DNA of 64,000 bases from Flavobacterium sp. N1994 (GCF_025947145.1 NZ_CP109999.1:806001-870000), one strand, 5' to 3'. Shown: positions 17,677 to 28,848, numbered from the stretch's first letter. Translations and numbers: made by a program. Notes: generated by a model not told the origin, from the sequence alone.

Positions 17677-18839
17677 TATTTACTAGCAAAAAGTTTAACG
17701 TCCATTTCCGAAATCTCGCTTCCACCCAGGATTATCAAGCGCTCCACAACATTTCTAAGCTCTCGAATATTTCCGGTCCAATCGTATTCTTGCAATAATT
17801 GGATAGCGGGTTTAGAAAATGATTTGGTGGTATTTCCTTGTTCCTCAGCAATCTTTGCAGCAAAATGCTCAATTAGTAGAGGAATATCATCTCTTCTGTC
17901 GTTTAAGGAAGGAACTTTAATGAGAATTACGGCCAAGCGATGGTATAAATCTTCACGGAAACGCCCTTCTGCAATTTCCTTTTTCAGATCTTTATTGGTG
18001 GCTGCTATAACTCTAACATTAATTTTGATGTCTTTGTCTGCGCCTACCCTTTGAATCAAACTTTCCTGTAAGGCACGTAATACTTTGGCTTGCGCCGATA
18101 AACTCATATCTCCAATTTCATCTAAGAAAATAGTGCCCCCATCGGCAGCTTCAAATTTTCCAGCTCTATCTTTTACAGCAGATGTAAAGGCTCCTTTTAC
18201 ATGTCCAAACAATTCACTTTCTATCAACTCTGATGGAATAGCAGCACAATTCACTTCAATCATTGGGGCATTAGCTCTCTCGCTTTTTTCATGCAATTGA
18301 TGAGCTACTAATTCTTTTCCAGTTCCGTTTGGACCAGTGATTAATACTCTAGCATCCGTTAAGGCTACTTTTTCAATCATCAATTTGATTTGATTGATAG
18401 GCTCACTTTTTCCAATGATTTCGTAGTTTTTGGAAACTTTTTTCTTCAATATTTTATTTTCGACCACCAACTTCTTTTTGTCTAAAGCATTGCGAACGGT
18501 ATTCAGTAACCTATTCAAATCAGGCGGTTTAGAGATATAATCAAAAGCACCCAATCGCATCGTATTAACAGCAGTTTCTAAATCACCATGACCAGAAATC
18601 ATCACCATCGGAATTTCAGGCTTAATTTTTTTAACAGCTTCTAGTAATTCTTCCCCATTCATTTTGGGCATTTTGATATCACAAAGGACTAAGTCGTAGT
18701 CTTCGTTTTTAATTTTTTCAAAACCTTGTTTTCCGTCCTCGGCTTCATCAACGGTATAAGTATCGCTTTCCTCTAAAAGTATTTTGGTCAATACTCTTCG
18801 GATAGACACTTCGTCTTCAATGATTAATATTTTGGGCAT
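17676..18839 (-). CDS. Sigma-54-dependent response regulator (NtrC family) without Fis-type HTH
   Basis: Read from the ATG at 18839 the protein has 387 residues. The receiver domain (1-120) has IIEDE, the phospho-acceptor Asp in LVLCDIKMPKMNG and Lys in YISKPP. The AAA+ domain (about 140-380) has Walker A GPNGTGKE, the GAFTSA loop that contacts sigma-54 (GAFTSAVKDRAGKFE), Walker B GGTIFLDEIGD and the R-finger region RVIAATNKDL. The chain stops at FASK soon after the AAA+ lid, so the C-terminal Fis-like DNA-binding helix is missing. Such regulators may act from solution or through a partner. It overlaps the DEAD-like gene start by 1 bp (TAATG). Confidence 0.85.
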   Translation of the reverse strand: MPKILIIEDEVSIRRVLTKILLEESDTYTVDEAEDGKQGFEKIKNEDYDLVLCDIKMPKMNGEELLEAVKKIKPEIPMVMISGHGDLETAVNTMRLGAFDYISKPPDLNRLLNTVRNALDKKKLVVENKILKKKVSKNYEIIGKSEPINQIKLMIEKVALTDARVLITGPNGTGKELVAHQLHEKSERANAPMIEVNCAAIPSELIESELFGHVKGAFTSAVKDRAGKFEAADGGTIFLDEIGDMSLSAQAKVLRALQESLIQRVGADKDIKINVRVIAATNKDLKKEIAEGRFREDLYHRLAVILIKVPSLNDRRDDIPLLIEHFAAKIAEEQGNTTKSFSKPAIQLLQEYDWTGNIRELRNVVERLIILGGSEISEMDVKLFASK

Positions 18840-18947
18840 TGCGTTGCATTTATAAGATTGCAAAGTTAAACATGTAAAGCATTATTTCAATGAAATTCAA
18901 ATCTAATTCAAATGAAACTAAAATAATGGTCATCCAAATAGATTTAA

Positions 18948-18955
18948 TACTTTTG
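18948..18955 (+). promoter_or_regulatory. Bacteroidota -7 promoter element of panB
   Basis: TACTTTTG is an exact match to the TAnnTTTG consensus and lies 20 bases before the panB start codon, which would give a very short leader. No clear -33 TTG is visible. Confidence 0.5.
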
Positions 18956-18974
18956 TATTTCAAAACAAAGCACT

Positions 18975-19793
18975 ATGTCTACAGCAAAAAAAGATTACAA
19001 AAGAATTACGACCAAATCATTATTTGACATGAAAGCCAATGGCGAAAAAATATCTATGCTTACGGCTTATGATTTTACCATGGCTAAAATTGTCGATTCC
19101 GCTGGTGTTGATGTGATTTTGGTGGGCGATTCTGCTAGTAATGTGATGGCGGGTCATGAAACTACTTTACCTATAACGTTGGATCAAATGATTTATCATG
19201 CATCGTCTGTAGTCAGAGCAATAGAACGCGCATTAGTAGTTGTAGACTTACCCTTTGGAAGTTATCAATCGGATCCAAAAGAAGCTTTACGTTCTGCCAT
19301 TAGAATTATGAAAGAAAGTGGTGGGCATGCCGTAAAACTTGAAGGCGGTAGCGAAATTAAAGAAAGTATTAAGCGAATCTTGAATGCTGGAATTCCGGTA
19401 ATGGGACATTTAGGTTTGACGCCACAATCCATCTATAAATTTGGAACCTATACGGTTCGTGCGAAAGAAGAAGCGGAAGCTGAAAAGCTATTGGAAGACG
19501 CTAGATTGTTGGAAAGAATTGGTTGTTTTGCTTTGGTTTTGGAAAAAATACCAGCCTCCTTAGCTGAGAAAGTCGCAAAAAACATTTCTATCCCTGTAAT
19601 CGGAATTGGTGCTGGTGGTGGTGTTGACGGACAAGTATTAGTCATTCACGACATGCTAGGCATGAACAATGAATTCAGTCCCCGATTTTTAAGACGCTAT
19701 TTGAACTTATACGAGCAAATGACAACAGCTATTGGTAATTATGTGGCTGATGTGAAATCTGAAGATTTTCCGAACAAGAACGAACAGTATTAA
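18975..19793 (+). CDS. panB: 3-methyl-2-oxobutanoate hydroxymethyltransferase
   Basis: The 272-residue protein is full-length PanB, the first committed enzyme of pantothenate (vitamin B5, coenzyme A) synthesis. It transfers a hydroxymethyl group from methylenetetrahydrofolate to 2-oxoisovalerate in the cytoplasm. Signatures include [37 protein letters not shown] (metal-binding Asp residues), [31 protein letters not shown] and the catalytic-region Glu in [14 protein letters not shown]. It heads an apparent operon with a lipoprotein gene and an RluA-type pseudouridine synthase. Confidence 0.96.
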   Translation: MSTAKKDYKRITTKSLFDMKANGEKISMLTAYDFTMAKIVDSAGVDVILVGDSASNVMAGHETTLPITLDQMIYHASSVVRAIERALVVVDLPFGSYQSDPKEALRSAIRIMKESGGHAVKLEGGSEIKESIKRILNAGIPVMGHLGLTPQSIYKFGTYTVRAKEEAEAEKLLEDARLLERIGCFALVLEKIPASLAEKVAKNISIPVIGIGAGGGVDGQVLVIHDMLGMNNEFSPRFLRRYLNLYEQMTTAIGNYVADVKSEDFPNKNEQY

Positions 19794-19805
19794 TAACCTT
19801 AATTG

Positions 19806-20360
19806 ATGCGAAAAAAAATTGTTTTTGTTTTTGTACTTGCTTTGATTTCGTGTAAAAAAAATGAAGCAGAGCCTGTTATCAAGCCTGTATCAGATTTTCT
19901 GAAAACTTCTGATTTATATTCGAAGGTATTTTATATTTCAACCAAATTAAATACAGAAAATTGTACCGCTTATAATGATGGTTGTGATTGTTGTGATGGT
20001 AAAATTATATTTTTAAAAAACGGCACATTCGTTAGCGATTTTTATTGCATTCCAGATGTAAGTTATACTACTGGAACATTTGAAGTTCTTGATAAAAAAC
20101 TGATTTTGAAATACGCCGCTAAAGAAGCGGTTTACGGTCCTTCAAACGAAGATTACTCTGAAGAGGAAGAGAGTGTCCTAAGATTAGCTGACAGTAAGAT
20201 GTCTGGGATTACTGAAGTAGCTATTCTTCGTTGCAAAGAACATTATGTTTTCAAAAATGGTTCGGATTATTTTTCAGAGGATAAAAAAACTTCATTTCAA
20301 TTGGCTGTGAACCAATATAAAAGAGATGGTGTATGGGAATTATTAGATATAAAAGAATAA
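19806..20360 (+). CDS. Lipoprotein of unknown function
   Basis: The 184-residue protein starts at the ATG at 19806. A TTG directly in front at 19803 is less likely. It begins with a lipoprotein signal peptide, MRKKIVFVFVLALISCKK, in which LISC is the lipobox. The mature part has paired Cys residues (NCTAYNDGCDCCDG), which could form disulphides or bind metal. It is acidic and otherwise unrecognised. It lies 12 bases after panB and 2 bases before the rluA-type gene, in a likely operon, but no shared function is apparent. Confidence 0.65.
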   Translation: MRKKIVFVFVLALISCKKNEAEPVIKPVSDFLKTSDLYSKVFYISTKLNTENCTAYNDGCDCCDGKIIFLKNGTFVSDFYCIPDVSYTTGTFEVLDKKLILKYAAKEAVYGPSNEDYSEEEESVLRLADSKMSGITEVAILRCKEHYVFKNGSDYFSEDKKTSFQLAVNQYKRDGVWELLDIKE

Positions 20361-20362
20361 TC

Positions 20363-21055
20363 ATGTCTAAGATAGTCTCAACCAAAGATAATCTCCAAGT
20401 TCTTCACGAAGACAATCACATCATAGTGGTTAACAAACGTGTTGGCGATATTGTTCAGGGTGATAAAACGGGAGATAAGCCTTTATCAGAAGTGGTAAAA
20501 GAATATATCAAGGAGAAATACAACAAGCCTGGAGAAGTCTTTCTGGGCGTGGTTCATAGACTGGACCGTCCAACTACCGGTATTGTTGTTTTTGCTAGAA
20601 CTTCTAAAGCATTGACCCGACTAAATGAATTGTTTAGCAATCGAGAAACACAAAAAACCTATTGGGCCGTAGTGAAAAACAAACCACCCAAAGTGCAAGA
20701 CATCCTTATTCATTATCTGAAAAGAAATGAAAAAAACAATACTTCAAAAGCCCATTTAAAAGAAATTCCTGAAAGTAAAAAAGCGAGTCTCGATTATAAA
20801 ATTATTAAAACGCTGGATAATTATTTTGCTTTAGAAATCAATCTTCATACTGGAAGACACCATCAAATCAGAGCGCAATTAGCAGCCATAGGCAGTCCTA
20901 TAAAAGGAGACTTAAAATATGGTTTTGACCGAAGTAATCCTGATGGAGGAATACATCTTCATGCCAGAAAATTAGTTTTTATCCATCCTGTCTCCAAAGA
21001 AAACATAGAAATCATTGCGGAGGCACCGAAAGATGCCATTTGGAACTCCATTTGA
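20363..21055 (+). CDS. RluA family pseudouridine synthase
   Basis: Read from the ATG at 20363 the protein has 230 residues. It holds the PseudoU_synth_2 domain with the catalytic Asp in GVVHRLDRPTTGIVVFARTSKA and the C-terminal INLHTGRHHQIRAQLAAIG signature. No S4 domain is present. It isomerises uridine in rRNA or tRNA, and the target site cannot be assigned. A longer reading from 20333 would overlap the preceding lipoprotein gene and adds residues without similarity to the family start. Confidence 0.9.
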   Translation: MSKIVSTKDNLQVLHEDNHIIVVNKRVGDIVQGDKTGDKPLSEVVKEYIKEKYNKPGEVFLGVVHRLDRPTTGIVVFARTSKALTRLNELFSNRETQKTYWAVVKNKPPKVQDILIHYLKRNEKNNTSKAHLKEIPESKKASLDYKIIKTLDNYFALEINLHTGRHHQIRAQLAAIGSPIKGDLKYGFDRSNPDGGIHLHARKLVFIHPVSKENIEIIAEAPKDAIWNSI

Positions 21056-21108
21056 TACTAAAAAGCGTATTTTTACGTTACTATATAACCCAAGTAAAAA
21101 TACCTACA

Positions 21109-22455
21109 ATGAAAAAACTAATTTTAACCTTCTGTTTGCTATTTGGTTTTGGCGTTTTTGCTCAAGACCATTTCTCTGGAATAAGCACTTCTAGTCGAGT
21201 TGGGATTTTAAATGGTGTTCTTAATCCAGCTGAATTTTCCAATCTATCTAAAAAATTTGAAATCAATTTTTATGGTGTCAGTTTTGATGTATCCAATAAT
21301 AAAGTTGGTTTTAAAGATTTAACTTCCAATACCAATCTAGAAACTTTAATTTTCAAAGGTGACGAGCCTGTAAACATGCGTTTTGACGGAACTATTCTTG
21401 GTCCAAGTTTTGCTATGAGATGGATGAAATGGGGCTTCGGAATTAGTACCAAGGCCAATGTAAAATTTGATGTAGTGGATGTGGACACGGCGATTGGAAA
21501 TGCCATTACAAATAATGAAATAGTTTTAAACACTACATTATTAAATAATCCTGACAACCAAAGACTTAATGGAACAGCTTGGGGTGAATTAGGACTTTCA
21601 GCAGCCAGAACGTTATTTGAAAATGACAAACACGTTTTAAGTGCTGGTATAACTTTTAAAATGTTATTCCCAGGTACATATTCTAATGTTGGTTTGAAAA
21701 ATTTAAATGGTACCATTACGGAAAATGCTACTGGTGCCTATTTAACAACCAATCAACCCGCTACATTAAATATCGCTTATTCAGGGAATTTGGCAGATAG
21801 TTTTACCAATTTTAATGATTACACAAAATCAATTTTTGGTGGATTAAATGGAGCAGCAACAGATATTGGATTGACCTATCAATGGAAAGACGGAAAAACA
21901 AATTATAAAATTAAAGCAGGTGCATCTATCAGAAATATTGGGAGCATGACTTTTAAAAACAACAATAATTACAACACTAATTATACTTTAGATATCCAAC
22001 CAACGGTACAAAACCCGCAAGGTTTAGATTTAAGTTTGTTTAGTAACATCAACAATTTAAGCGATGTAGAGCAAATTTTATTGAGTAAAGGCTATTTAAC
22101 CAAAAGCCCTGAGAAAAAGGAATTCAAGGTAAACTTACCAACCGTATTAACACTGTACGCCGATTTTAAAATCGTTCCAAAAGTATATGTGACTGGATAT
22201 TTACAACAAAAAATGAAAAAAGATGACAGTGATGACCAAATTACCTCCCGTAATATTTTTTCGGTTACTCCAAGAGTTAATTTAGGGTTCTTTGAAGCTT
22301 ATCTTCCTGTTTCAAATGATAACATTTCGGGGACAAATGTGGGTTTAGGATTTAGATTAGCCGGATTTTACCTTGGTTCCAATTCAATATTTACCTCTTT
22401 AGCAGACGGAAAACAAGCCAATGTTTATACTGGATACCGTTATGCATTTTTATAA
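21109..22455 (+). CDS. DUF5723 family outer-membrane-like beta-barrel protein
   Basis: Read from the ATG at 21109 the protein has 448 residues, with signal peptide MKKLILTFCLLFGFGVFAQ. The mature protein is made of alternating strands with frequent Asn, Gly and aromatic residues (IRNIGSMTFKNNNNYNTNYT), and closes with FTSLADGKQANVYTGYRYAF, which looks like a barrel end. This fits the DUF5723 family of Bacteroidota, thought to be outer-membrane barrels of the PorV/OmpP1 kind. Its exact function is unknown. An alternative start at 21040 adds residues upstream of the signal peptide and is unlikely. Confidence 0.7.
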   Translation: MKKLILTFCLLFGFGVFAQDHFSGISTSSRVGILNGVLNPAEFSNLSKKFEINFYGVSFDVSNNKVGFKDLTSNTNLETLIFKGDEPVNMRFDGTILGPSFAMRWMKWGFGISTKANVKFDVVDVDTAIGNAITNNEIVLNTTLLNNPDNQRLNGTAWGELGLSAARTLFENDKHVLSAGITFKMLFPGTYSNVGLKNLNGTITENATGAYLTTNQPATLNIAYSGNLADSFTNFNDYTKSIFGGLNGAATDIGLTYQWKDGKTNYKIKAGASIRNIGSMTFKNNNNYNTNYTLDIQPTVQNPQGLDLSLFSNINNLSDVEQILLSKGYLTKSPEKKEFKVNLPTVLTLYADFKIVPKVYVTGYLQQKMKKDDSDDQITSRNIFSVTPRVNLGFFEAYLPVSNDNISGTNVGLGFRLAGFYLGSNSIFTSLADGKQANVYTGYRYAFL

Positions 22456-22491
22456 AGAATAAAGTTGGCATTTAAATGTTAAAATTGTAAC

Positions 22492-23847
22492 TTGCTGAAC
22501 CAATTGCGCCAAGTCATGATTTTTAAAACTGATGTAAGTTATCGAAAACAATCCTTACTTAAATTATTACATTGTGTTCAGGCACATGAACAAGAAATCA
22601 TAAAAGCACTCTATGATGATTTCAAAAAATCTGATTTTGAAGCAGTCCTAAGTGAAACAGCTTATATTCAATCAGAACTGAATTATACCATCAAAAACAT
22701 TACTAAATGGGCAAAACCAACTTTGGTGTTTCCTTCTCTTTTAAATTTTCCTTCAACGGATTATATTTATAAAGAACCTTACGGAAAAGTATTGATTATT
22801 GCTCCTTGGAATTATCCTTATCAATTAGCATTATGTCCATTGATTGCAGCTATTGCAGCAGGAAATCAAGTAGTAGTAAAACCTTCTGAATTAACACCAA
22901 ACACTTCAAAAATAGTTGCTAAAATAATCAACGAAACATTTGATAAAAATCATGTGGAATGCATTGAAGGAGATGCTGAAGTAGCTCAACAATTATTATC
23001 CCAACGTTGGGATTATATCTTTTTTACAGGAAGTGTAGCTGTTGGTAAAATCGTAGCTAAAGCGGCTGCAGAAAACTTGACTCCAGTTACTTTAGAACTA
23101 GGCGGTAAAAACCCTTGTATTGTTGATGAAACCGCTAATTTAAAATTAGCCGCAAAAAGAATTGTATGGGGAAAATTTCTCAATGCAGGTCAAACTTGTA
23201 TTGCTCCAGATTATATATTGGTTTCTGAAAAAATAAAAACCCCATTCATTGAATTATTGAAAAAAGAAATTGAAATGGCATATGGAAAAAATCCACAAAC
23301 CTCTTCAGATTTTCCAAGAATTATTAATGAAAAAAACTGGAAACGGTTAGTTGCCATGTTAGAAAATGAAACTTTACTTGCTGGTGGAATAACCAACAAT
23401 AAGGATTTTTATCTTTCGCCTACACTAATTGATGAACCAAAATTAGATAGCCTGGTAATGAAAGATGAAATTTTTGGTCCTATTCTTCCTATTTTATCCT
23501 TCAAAAATGAAATGGATTTGAAAACCATTATTTCAAAATATGAAAAGCCTTTATCGCTCTATATTTTTAGTAATGACAAGCTTTTTGCAAAAAAAATAAT
23601 TGAAAAGTATTCTTTTGGAGGCGGATGTATTAATGATACGGTAGTCTATTTTTCGAATAAAAGATTACCTTTTGGAGGTGTGGGCTATAGTGGTATAGGA
23701 GCCTATCATGGTAAATTGAGTTTCAACACATTTAGTCATCAAAAGGCTATTGTAAAAAAAGCCAATTGGCTGGATATCCCATTGCGATATGCCCCTTACA
23801 ATGGGAAGTTAAAAAATTTAAGGACAATACTAAAATGGCTTAGCTAA
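22492..23847 (+). CDS. Aldehyde dehydrogenase, class 3-like
   Basis: This roughly 450-residue enzyme oxidises aldehydes to acids with NAD(P)+. The catalytic Cys lies in FLNAGQTCIAPDYIL (about residue 240) and the general-base Glu in TLELGGKNPCI (about 206). The coenzyme loop reads FFTGSVAVGKIV. The short length, EPYGKVLIIAPWNYP and the C-terminal hydrophobic-basic tail fit the ALDH3 group, which handles fatty or aromatic aldehydes. Either the TTG at 22492 or the ATG at 22516 could be the start. The TTG reading keeps a family-like N-terminal helix. Confidence 0.88.
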   Translation: MLNQLRQVMIFKTDVSYRKQSLLKLLHCVQAHEQEIIKALYDDFKKSDFEAVLSETAYIQSELNYTIKNITKWAKPTLVFPSLLNFPSTDYIYKEPYGKVLIIAPWNYPYQLALCPLIAAIAAGNQVVVKPSELTPNTSKIVAKIINETFDKNHVECIEGDAEVAQQLLSQRWDYIFFTGSVAVGKIVAKAAAENLTPVTLELGGKNPCIVDETANLKLAAKRIVWGKFLNAGQTCIAPDYILVSEKIKTPFIELLKKEIEMAYGKNPQTSSDFPRIINEKNWKRLVAMLENETLLAGGITNNKDFYLSPTLIDEPKLDSLVMKDEIFGPILPILSFKNEMDLKTIISKYEKPLSLYIFSNDKLFAKKIIEKYSFGGGCINDTVVYFSNKRLPFGGVGYSGIGAYHGKLSFNTFSHQKAIVKKANWLDIPLRYAPYNGKLKNLRTILKWLS

Positions 23848-23891
23848 ATTTATTTATTTTTGGATTAATCAAACATGTAACACTATATAAT

Positions 23892-26800
23892 TTGACGGAT
23901 TTTTTTACTTTTTCTAATACTAATAATTTAATTATCATAGCCATACTGCTGTTATTGCTTTATGGTGCTTATTTTGCCACTAACAAATCTTTAAAAAAGA
24001 AATTAAATCTTAGTAGTCGTTCCGAATTTGATGCTAAAGAACAGCAGTACTCTTTATATCTGCTTTTCTTCGGGATTTCAATTCCGTTGATAGAAACCAT
24101 TTTGGAAATTTTCCAAGTCCGTTCACAAAGTTTATTAGCAACCAATATTTTAATTGGTATCATACTACTAACCCTTTATCTTCTTTGTACCAAAACAGTC
24201 TTTTTTGCTAAACATATTAGTAAAGTTTTTACCGTCTGTTATTTTGGTTATTTTGGGATGAGTTTTTATAATGTTTTTTTTAGGCCTTTTGAGTTAATGT
24301 GCTATGTGAGTCTAATAATAATATACTTCCTTTCTTATTTTGCTTTAAAGAATATTTTACATTATTGGTTATTTGTTATTACTATATTATTGCTGTTGGT
24401 AAGTTCTTATGGTTTTGAATTCATTTCACATCAATACACTATCATCCTTATTTGTGCATTCATACTAACTACAACGTTTCATACGGCTAGACATTTGGCA
24501 TTTATAGAAACAGAAAATAAATTTAATTTTACAAACATCGTTGTAAACAAAGGAAACTCCTTGATTATGACAACCAATAAAAAAGGGAAGTATCGTTTTG
24601 TAGTGAATCTATTGAAGAAATTTTAGGCTATACTGTTGATGAAGTATTAGGATTTAAATATTGGGAAGTAACCGAAGATGATCAATTCATTGGAGAAGCC
24701 TATCATAATGATTATGTTGATGAGCGTTTGTACATCCGAAAATTGAAATGCAAAAATGGAGACCACAAATACATTCAGTGGAAAGATAAAAAATATACCG
24801 AGGACATTATCATTGGTATTGGTCAAGATGTAACTGGTCAAATTCTTCTTCAGAATCAGTATAGAAGTCTAATTGAATCAGCTGCCGATTTGATATACGA
24901 AATTGATTTAGATTCAAAAATTACCTATGTAAATCAATTCACAGAAAAAACACTGGGCTTTCCAAAAGAAGAAGTTCTAGACAATTATTTCTATAAATTT
25001 ATTAGATCAGATTATGTAGACTACGTTGTCGATTTTTATAAAGATATTCCAACGGAAGCTAACGAATACAGTGACTTAGTTTTTCCAATACTGAAAAAAG
25101 ACAAAGATATCGTCTGGGTTTCTCAAAAAGTAACCTTAAAGAAAGATGAAAATGATGAAGTTATAGGTTTTTCAGCTATTGCCAGAGATATTACATTGAT
25201 AAAGAGCCTAGAAATTGAACATTATAACAGAAGTAAAAAAGTTAGAATCCATAACGAGACATTAAAAATATTAACTTCTCAAAGTTATTCGAATAAAGAT
25301 ACTTTCAACGGAATACTGAGAAACATACTTAAAATAGCAAGCACGAATTGTACCATCGATAGAGCAAGTTATTGGGCTTTTCAAAAAGATGGCATACGTT
25401 GTGAAAGTCTCTATTATTTACAAAGTGATCGCTTTGAAAAAAACTTCTTCTTAGATAAAGAAAGTCATCCTGTCTATTTTAAAAACATTGAAACTGGATC
25501 ACAAATTGTTGCTTCAAATGTGTATGACAATCTTACTACACAAGAGCTTTGCTTTGATTATTTCCCTAAAAACAATATCAAATCTTTATTAGACACTCCA
25601 ATATTTATTAATGGTGAAATTAAAGGGATTTTATGTTTTGAAAAAATTGAAAAAGCAACCGAATGGGATAATGAAGACATCAATTTTTCGCGTTCTATTG
25701 CCGATTTGATTGCCATTGCCATAGAATCACAATTACTTTTAGAATCGGATAAAAAGCTTTCTTATAAAAGTGAAATTTTGACAGTAATTAATAAAAACAC
25801 TCAAAAGTTTTTAATGTCCAAAAATACGGATGAAATATTCCATGGAATTTTAGACACAATTGGTAATGTTATCCAAGTGGACCGTTTATCCTTTTTTGAA
25901 AACAACTCAGAAACTAAAACTTTAACCCAAAAATATAGATGGTCAGGGGAAACTAAATCATTAACAGAATTAAATCCATTGATTTTAGAAGTTTCATATT
26001 CTCAGATTCCAGACGTAGTAGAAAAATTACTTGAAAACAAACCTTATTATTCCGTAACAAGAAAAATAAAAAATGAGTATAGCAAAGCATTTTTTGACAA
26101 AGTAGATACAAAATCTATATTACTACTACCTGTTTTCGTTAAAAAAAATCTATATGGTGCCATAGGGTTCGTTGTAACTCAAAATGAACGCGAATGGACC
26201 AATGATGAGATTAGCACGCTACAAACTTTAGCTAATAATATTTCCTATGCTATAGAACGAAATATTAACGAATCCATAATCAAAGAAAGTGAAGAGAAAT
26301 TCCGTCTGCTGGCAAACAACATACCAGGAACTGTGCACCTTTCTCGATATGATGACAAATGGTCTAAAATATATTTGAATGACGAAATAGAAAGACTAAC
26401 AGGATATCCTAAAGAAGATTTTCTTCAAAATAAAATTTATTATATTGATTTGGTTCATCCAGAAGATTTAAAAATTGTTAAGAACAAAGCAGATGAGTTA
26501 TTTAAAGAAAAACAAAAAATTCATTTAATCTATCGCATAATAAACAAAGCTGGTCATTATATCTGGGTAGAAGAATTTGGAGAACCTATTTTCAAAGAGG
26601 GTAAAATAGAATTTATTGTTGGTATTTTTATCGATATCACAAAAAGAATGGAAGCTGAAGAAGCTATCAAAGCTAAGAATTACGCTGAAGCAGCTAACAA
26701 AGCAAAATCTGAGTTTTTGGCAAATATGAGTCATGAAATTAGAACGCCTTTAAATGGCATTATTGGATTCACCGAGCTTTTGATGAATTCTAATTTAGAA

Positions 26801-27844
26801 ACTATCCAAAGGAAATACATGGATACCATCAATCAATCGGCCAATTCTTTGATGGAGGTTATCAATAATATCTTAGATTTCTCAAAAATAGAATCAGGGA
26901 AATTAGAACTCAATATTGAAAAAATTAATCTAGAAGAAATTACAAATCAAGTAGTTGATTTAGTAAATTTTGAAGCCAATCTTAAAAAATTAGAAATTAA
27001 TTTAGACATCGATCCAAAGGTTCCTAAATATATTTGGGTTGATTACATTCGACTAAAACAAGTATTGGTTAATCTACTTAGCAATGCCGTAAAATTTACT
27101 GAAAAAGGGGGAATCTGTTTACATGTTTCTGTTTTTGAATTTATTGATCATGATAAAATTCAATTAAAATTTTCTGTAAAGGATACTGGAATTGGTATTA
27201 AAAAGAATAATCAATTAAAAATATTTGAAGCATTCTCTCAAGAAGATAACTCGACAACCAAGAAATTTGGTGGAACTGGATTAGGCTTATCGATTTCAAA
27301 TCAACTGTTAAGCCTAATGAATAGTCAATTAGAGTTAGAAAGCGAATTAGGGAAAGGAAGTGAGTTTAGTTTTGTGTTAGAAGTTCCTTATTCAAACCAA
27401 CAAGCAACAGAAAAAAACAAACCAGCCTCTATAGCACTAAAAAAATCCGATAATGTGGTAAGTAATGAGGAAAAGGTAATTTATATTGTCGAGGATAATA
27501 AAATAAATATGTTTTTGGCAAAGACTTTGATAAAACAAATTCTGCCCAATGCCAGTATTTATGAATTTGAAAACGGAAAAGAGGTATTAGAAAAAACGCA
27601 ATCTCTTTTACCTGATTTAATATTAATGGACATTCAAATGCCAATAATGAACGGATACGACTCAACACAAGAAATTAGAAAAATTCCACATGTAGAAAAA
27701 ATTCCAATCATTGCATTAACCGCCGGAACCATAGTAGGAGAAAAAGAAAAATGCATTGAGTATGGTATGAATGATTACATACCAAAGCCAATAGATAAAA
27801 GTGTTTTAATAAAAATCATTAGTAAATGGATAACCGCTAATTAA
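23892..27844 (+). pseudogene. Hybrid sensor histidine kinase, split by a 1-nt frameshift
   Basis: Two frames join into one protein of about 1317 residues. The first (from TTG 23892) encodes six or seven membrane segments. The second begins around 24587 and runs to 27844. Adding one base in the A6-G3 run at 24579-24587 gives continuous PAS sequence, ending in [20 protein letters not shown]. In order follow PAS (24590-24840), PAS (24870-25200), GAF (25230-25740), GAF (25760-26270), PAS (26290-26650), HisKA with [14 protein letters not shown], HATPase with DTGIGI and [10 protein letters not shown], and a receiver with [15 protein letters not shown]. It is broken or a homopolymer sequencing error. 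Confidence 0.82.
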
Positions 27845-27855
27845 AATGTATTACT

Positions 27856-28718
27856 ATGAAATGGATAGGAAATCGTCAAAGTGACAATGTAGAAGACCGA
27901 AGAGGAATGTCAGGTGGTGGAAAGTTGGCACTTGGTGGTGGTGGATTAGCCATAGTCTTTTTTCTTTTAAAAATATTCATGCCCGAAAGCGCCCCCTTAA
28001 TTGATAACATTCAAAATCAAGTACAACAAAATCAAACGACTACTTCTCAAAGTGGGGATACTATTGAATTAACTCCAGAACAAAAAGAAATTGGTGATTT
28101 TGCAAAAACAGTTCTTGCCTACACTGAAGATACTTGGGGCAAGTATTTCAAGAAAACGGAATGGACTATGAAGATCCTAAAATGGTTTTGTTCTCTAATG
28201 CTGTAGAAACTGCTTGCGGAAGTGCAACCTTAGCTTCGGGACCGTTTTACTGTCCTGGGGACCAAAAAGTGTATGTGGATTTAGAATTTATGAAAGAACT
28301 AAAATCGCGTTTTGGTGCCGAAGGTGGCGATTTCGCGACGGCCTATGTTATTGCTCATGAAGTGGGGCATCATGTGCAAAAGTTACTTGGCACTTCAGAC
28401 AAAGTAAGACAATTACAATCGGGAAAAAGTGAAGCAGAAGCCAATAAACTTTCGGTTTGCTTAGAGCTCCAAGCTGATTTTTACGCTGGAGTTTGGGCTC
28501 ATTACAATAAAAAATATTTAGAAGCTGGCGATATTGAAGAAGCGTTAAGTGCAGCCAATGCCGTTGGCGATGATGCTATTCAAAGTAAGATGTCCGGGCA
28601 AGTGCAACCCGACACATTCACACATGGTACCTCTGAACAAAGAATGTATTGGTTTAAGAAAGGATATACCACGGGTGACATTAAACAAGGAGACACTTTT
28701 TCAGCCTTAATGAATTAA
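27856..28718 (+). pseudogene. Neutral zinc metallopeptidase (YpfJ family), split by a 1-nt frameshift
   Basis: The first frame (27856-28206) begins MKWIGNRQSDNVEDRRG and carries one membrane segment. The second frame (28134-28718) carries the zinc motif HEVGHHVQ. The change of frame falls at GGGG (28136-28139). A fifth G would give TEDTWGQVFQENG and a continuous 287-residue protein, normal for the YpfJ/KPN_00608 family. The second half has the family features ACGSATLASGPFYCPGDQKVY, ELQADFYAGVWAH and FTHGTSEQR. As in the neighbouring kinase gene, one base is missing at a homopolymer, so this is either a real inactivation or a sequencing error. Confidence 0.85.
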
Positions 28719-28812
28719 AATTATCAGTAATTAAAGTTAAAAATAGCATTTCAAAAATTTAATTATGATTTTATTGTCATAATCATAAATCGTATTCAAC
28801 ATAACAATTTTA

Positions 28813-28848
28813 AAGCCAATTTCAAGACATATTGAAGTTGGCTTTTTT
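28813..28848 (+). terminator. Rho-independent terminator
   Basis: AAGCCAATTTCA (from 28813) pairs with TGAAGTTGGCTT (to 28844) around a loop of about 8 bases, followed by a T-run (28843-28848). It closes the metallopeptidase gene. The T-run overlaps the promoter element of the next gene. Confidence 0.75.

Noticed and set aside
24579..24587. A6-G3 run as a programmed -1 frameshift site
   Set aside because: The zero-frame phase (AAA AAA GGG) does not fit the slippery pattern A AAA AAG, no downstream pseudoknot was evident, and the kinase family is not known for frameshifting. A lost base is simpler.
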